A stretch of DNA of 8,832 bases. It comes from Caldifarciminota bacterium RBG_13_43_14 (GTDB lineage Bacteria > Hydrothermota > Tepidihabitantia > SM23-42). Where the stretch lies: NCBI GenBank assembly GCA_001771735.1, contig MEUM01000114.1:789-9620 (forward strand), given 5' to 3'. The position numbers were made by a program, and so were the translations under genes. Of the stretch, positions 6,964 to 8,832 are shown piece after piece. Numbering within the stretch: position 1 is the first letter of the stretch; each line of letters opens with the position of its first letter. The notes beneath the pieces were generated by a model that was not told the DNA's origin, did no database searches, and worked only from the letters and a program-made list of their open reading frames with translations.

Positions 6964-7969
6964 AGCGATCATCTCGGGTATTGGGACCGGTGGCCATTAC
7001 TTTCCTGCGCTGGTCGTCGCCCTTGAATTCATAAAACAGCGGGTGCAGGTTATTTTTTTGGTGAGAAAGGGATCACCGGAACAGGAAATCGCGGCTAAAT
7101 ATGGTATTACGACCATGGCGATCAATCCGCACGGTTTTTTTGGTAAATCATTGCACGCTAAGATCGAATCGCTGATCTCAATGTTAATTTCAATTGTGAT
7201 CCTGGGTAGCGTAACCAAGAGATCCGTGGGCATGGCTTTCGGTGGCTATGGCGCTATTCCACTGGTTATTTCTTGTATAATCAATCGTTGTCCATTCTTT
7301 CTATTTGAACCGAATCGCGTTCCCGGTCGGGCGACCCGTTTGTTCTCAAGCCGGGCACGGGCAATTTTCCTTGGGCTCGGTAGTAATAGAAAAATAAATG
7401 GGAAAGCATTCATCACCGGCATCCCGGTACGCCGGGAATTCAGGCAAGGTGCACCGGTGAACAAACAGGCTGACTGCAAAACAGTTCTGATCTATGGAGG
7501 TAGTCAAGGATCGCGATTTTTGAATCAAATTGCCATTGATATTCAGAAAGTGCTTCCCGGTAATTTCCAATTACGTATTGTAAGTGGTAAGCGTGATTAT
7601 GAGCGGATTAGAGCAAATGTAATTGGACCAACAAGTGTTATTCCATTCACATTAAACCCATGGGATGAGATTAACACCTCAGATATCATTGTTTCCCGTG
7701 CCGGTGCGCTTGCCGGTTATGAGATCGCGGTCTCTCGTAAGCCGGTGATATTTGTACCTTTCCCTTATGCTATTGATAATCATCAATATTACAATGCCCA
7801 ATATTTTTCGACGACAACTAATGCGGTACTGATTGAAGAAAAGGATATGACCGCCGCCAGGTTGGTTGAAGAGATACAGAAATTTGGTTCGGATATCAGC
7901 CGCTTTGACCGTGGATTGATTTTGAATGCCGAAACACGGATATATGAGATCGTAAAGGAGTTGAGCTGA
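6956..7969 (+). CDS. murG: Lipid II synthase: undecaprenyl-PP-MurNAc-pentapeptide GlcNAc transferase MurG
   Basis: This peripheral membrane GT-B glycosyltransferase adds GlcNAc from UDP-GlcNAc to lipid I on the cytoplasmic side, giving lipid II. From ATG 6956 it has 337 residues, a little under the usual 355 or so. Seen in order are GTGGHYFPA (GTGGH at 10-14, the first glycine-rich loop), GGYGAIP (96-102), EPNRVPG (118-124), the second glycine-rich loop GGSQGS (181-186), SRAGALAGYE (247-256, with E256 at the UDP-ribose-contacting position) and PFPYAIDNHQYYNA. The middle motifs deviate: the family usually has EQN rather than EPN, and GGYxSxP rather than GGYGAIP. The frame is open upstream to an ATG at 6860, but residues before 6956 look like out-of-frame ftsW and match no MurG. 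ATG 6956 puts the first glycine-rich loop close to the N-terminus, as in the family. Only a weak GGGA lies upstream, and the start overlaps the ftsW end by 8 bases, so translational coupling is likely. Confidence 0.94.
   Translation: MHKAIISGIGTGGHYFPALVVALEFIKQRVQVIFLVRKGSPEQEIAAKYGITTMAINPHGFFGKSLHAKIESLISMLISIVILGSVTKRSVGMAFGGYGAIPLVISCIINRCPFFLFEPNRVPGRATRLFSSRARAIFLGLGSNRKINGKAFITGIPVRREFRQGAPVNKQADCKTVLIYGGSQGSRFLNQIAIDIQKVLPGNFQLRIVSGKRDYERIRANVIGPTSVIPFTLNPWDEINTSDIIVSRAGALAGYEIAVSRKPVIFVPFPYAIDNHQYYNAQYFSTTTNAVLIEEKDMTAARLVEEIQKFGSDISRFDRGLILNAETRIYEIVKELS
7954..7960 (+). promoter_or_regulatory. Ribosome binding site for murC
   Basis: AAAGGAG lies 8 bases before ATG 7969, inside the murG 3' end. 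It supports the murC start at the one-base stop/start overlap TGATG. Confidence 0.85.
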
Positions 7970-8832
7970 TGTTCGGCAAAACTGAGCACGTGCATTTTGT
8001 CGGTATTGGCGGGATCGGGATGAGCGGATTGGCGATAATTATGCATAATCTCAAGTTTAAAGTCAGCGGTTCAGATCTCCATCGATCCGAGATCACCACG
8101 CGTCTTAAGCGTAGCGGTATTACGATATACTATGGTCATTGCAAGGAAAATATCTCTGGTTGTGATGTGGTCGTGTATTCGACTGCGGTCAGACAGGACA
8201 ATCCCGAATTGGCTGAAGGCAGGAGGCTGGGAATCCCGGTGATACACCGCAGTGAATTACTGGCCGAGCTAACTCGTCTAAAGACATCGATTTGTATATC
8301 TGGAACCCATGGTAAGACAACAACGACTTCGATCGTAGCTGAGGTACTAAAACAAAGTAAAAAGTCGCCGACAACAGTTATTGGTGGTATTATAAAAGGT
8401 AAAAGCCAGGCTCGTTTTGGCCGGGGTGATTTTTTGGTATGCGAGGCAGATGAATCTGACAAATCTTTCCTACGTTTGCTGCCCGCTTATGCAGTAATTA
8501 CCAATATTGAGGCGGAACATCTTGAATACTATAAGAACATAGATGAGATCAGAGAACATTTTACTTTCTTTGCCAATCATGTACCTTTCTGGGGTTGTGT
8601 ATTTCTGGGCGCCGATTCAGTTGAGGCCTTGGCAATACGAAATAACATAAAAAGAAGGGTTATTACCTATGGATTATCAGCATCGGCTGAATTGCAGGCG
8701 ACAAATATTAAGTATTTGAACGGTGGTTCAAGTTTTGCAGTTCGTTGCGGTCAAAAAGTCATTGATAATTTCCGTTTATTCCTGCTCGGCAGTCATAATA
8801 TAAGCAACGCAACCGCCGCGATCGGAGTTGGT
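7969..8832 (+). CDS. murC: UDP-N-acetylmuramate--L-alanine ligase MurC (3' end missing)
   Basis: MurC starts the stem peptide by joining L-Ala to UDP-MurNAc in the cytoplasm with ATP. The first 288 codons are present and remain open to the right edge; a complete MurC is usually 450-490 residues, so the C-terminal domain is largely missing. My translation shows the N-terminal dinucleotide-like fold HFVGIGGIGMSGLA, VSGSDLHRSEIT, VVYSTAV, the P-loop GTHGKTTTTS (GTHGKT at 112-117), the MurC signature EADESD (159-164), TNIEAEHLEYY (H184) and LLGSHNISNATAAIGVG at the edge. GTHGKT rather than GTNGKT, together with EADESD, separates MurC from the other Mur ligases here. The usual DHLD reads EHLE, a conservative change also seen in part in some other MurC proteins. 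The start is firm: AAAGGAG at 7954-7960 lies 8 bases before the ATG, which shares one base with the murG stop (TGATG). Confidence 0.95.
   Translation, partial: MFGKTEHVHFVGIGGIGMSGLAIIMHNLKFKVSGSDLHRSEITTRLKRSGITIYYGHCKENISGCDVVVYSTAVRQDNPELAEGRRLGIPVIHRSELLAELTRLKTSICISGTHGKTTTTSIVAEVLKQSKKSPTTVIGGIIKGKSQARFGRGDFLVCEADESDKSFLRLLPAYAVITNIEAEHLEYYKNIDEIREHFTFFANHVPFWGCVFLGADSVEALAIRNNIKRRVITYGLSASAELQATNIKYLNGGSSFAVRCGQKVIDNFRLFLLGSHNISNATAAIGVG

Noticed and set aside
8136..8462. Minus-strand frames across the window, the longest about 108-110 codons (here opposite murC, also 650-982 opposite ftsI/murE)
   Set aside because: All lie opposite well-identified genes. Their translations are low-complexity or unrecognisable and they have no supporting ribosome sites.

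Overview
The window is one continuous stretch of a bacterial dcw (division and cell wall) cluster. Eight genes lie on the + strand in the classical order ftsI - murE - murF - mraY - murD - ftsW - murG - murC. The first is cut by the left edge and the last by the right edge. There is no tRNA, rRNA, mobile element, CRISPR array or recognisable promoter or terminator, and no non-coding stretch longer than 11 bases.

The genes cover most of lipid II synthesis and its use at the septum. MurC, MurD, MurE and MurF add L-Ala, D-Glu, the third residue and D-Ala-D-Ala to UDP-MurNAc. MraY moves the product onto undecaprenyl phosphate, MurG adds GlcNAc, and FtsW with FtsI polymerises and cross-links the product during division. 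MurE carries a DNPR motif, which points to meso-diaminopimelate as the third residue.

Adjacent genes overlap by 1 to 19 bases, except for an 11-base gap between mraY and murD. This indicates one polycistronic transcript with translational coupling. Strong Shine-Dalgarno sequences precede murF, mraY, ftsW and murC; those for murE, murD and murG are weak.

The organism is a bacterium with a peptidoglycan wall and, by eye, mid-40s percent GC. Several normally conserved motifs are altered (MurD DSKxTN, MurG EQN and GGYxSxP, FtsW QPD and QPSE). This suggests a lineage distant from the well-studied phyla, perhaps an uncultured candidate phylum, but the sequence alone does not settle taxonomy.

No undescribed system is visible. 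The points most worth a second look are a perfect 13-bp inverted repeat inside murF, the MurD active-site variant, the FtsW and MurG motif changes, and a marked excess of GATC and CGATCG.
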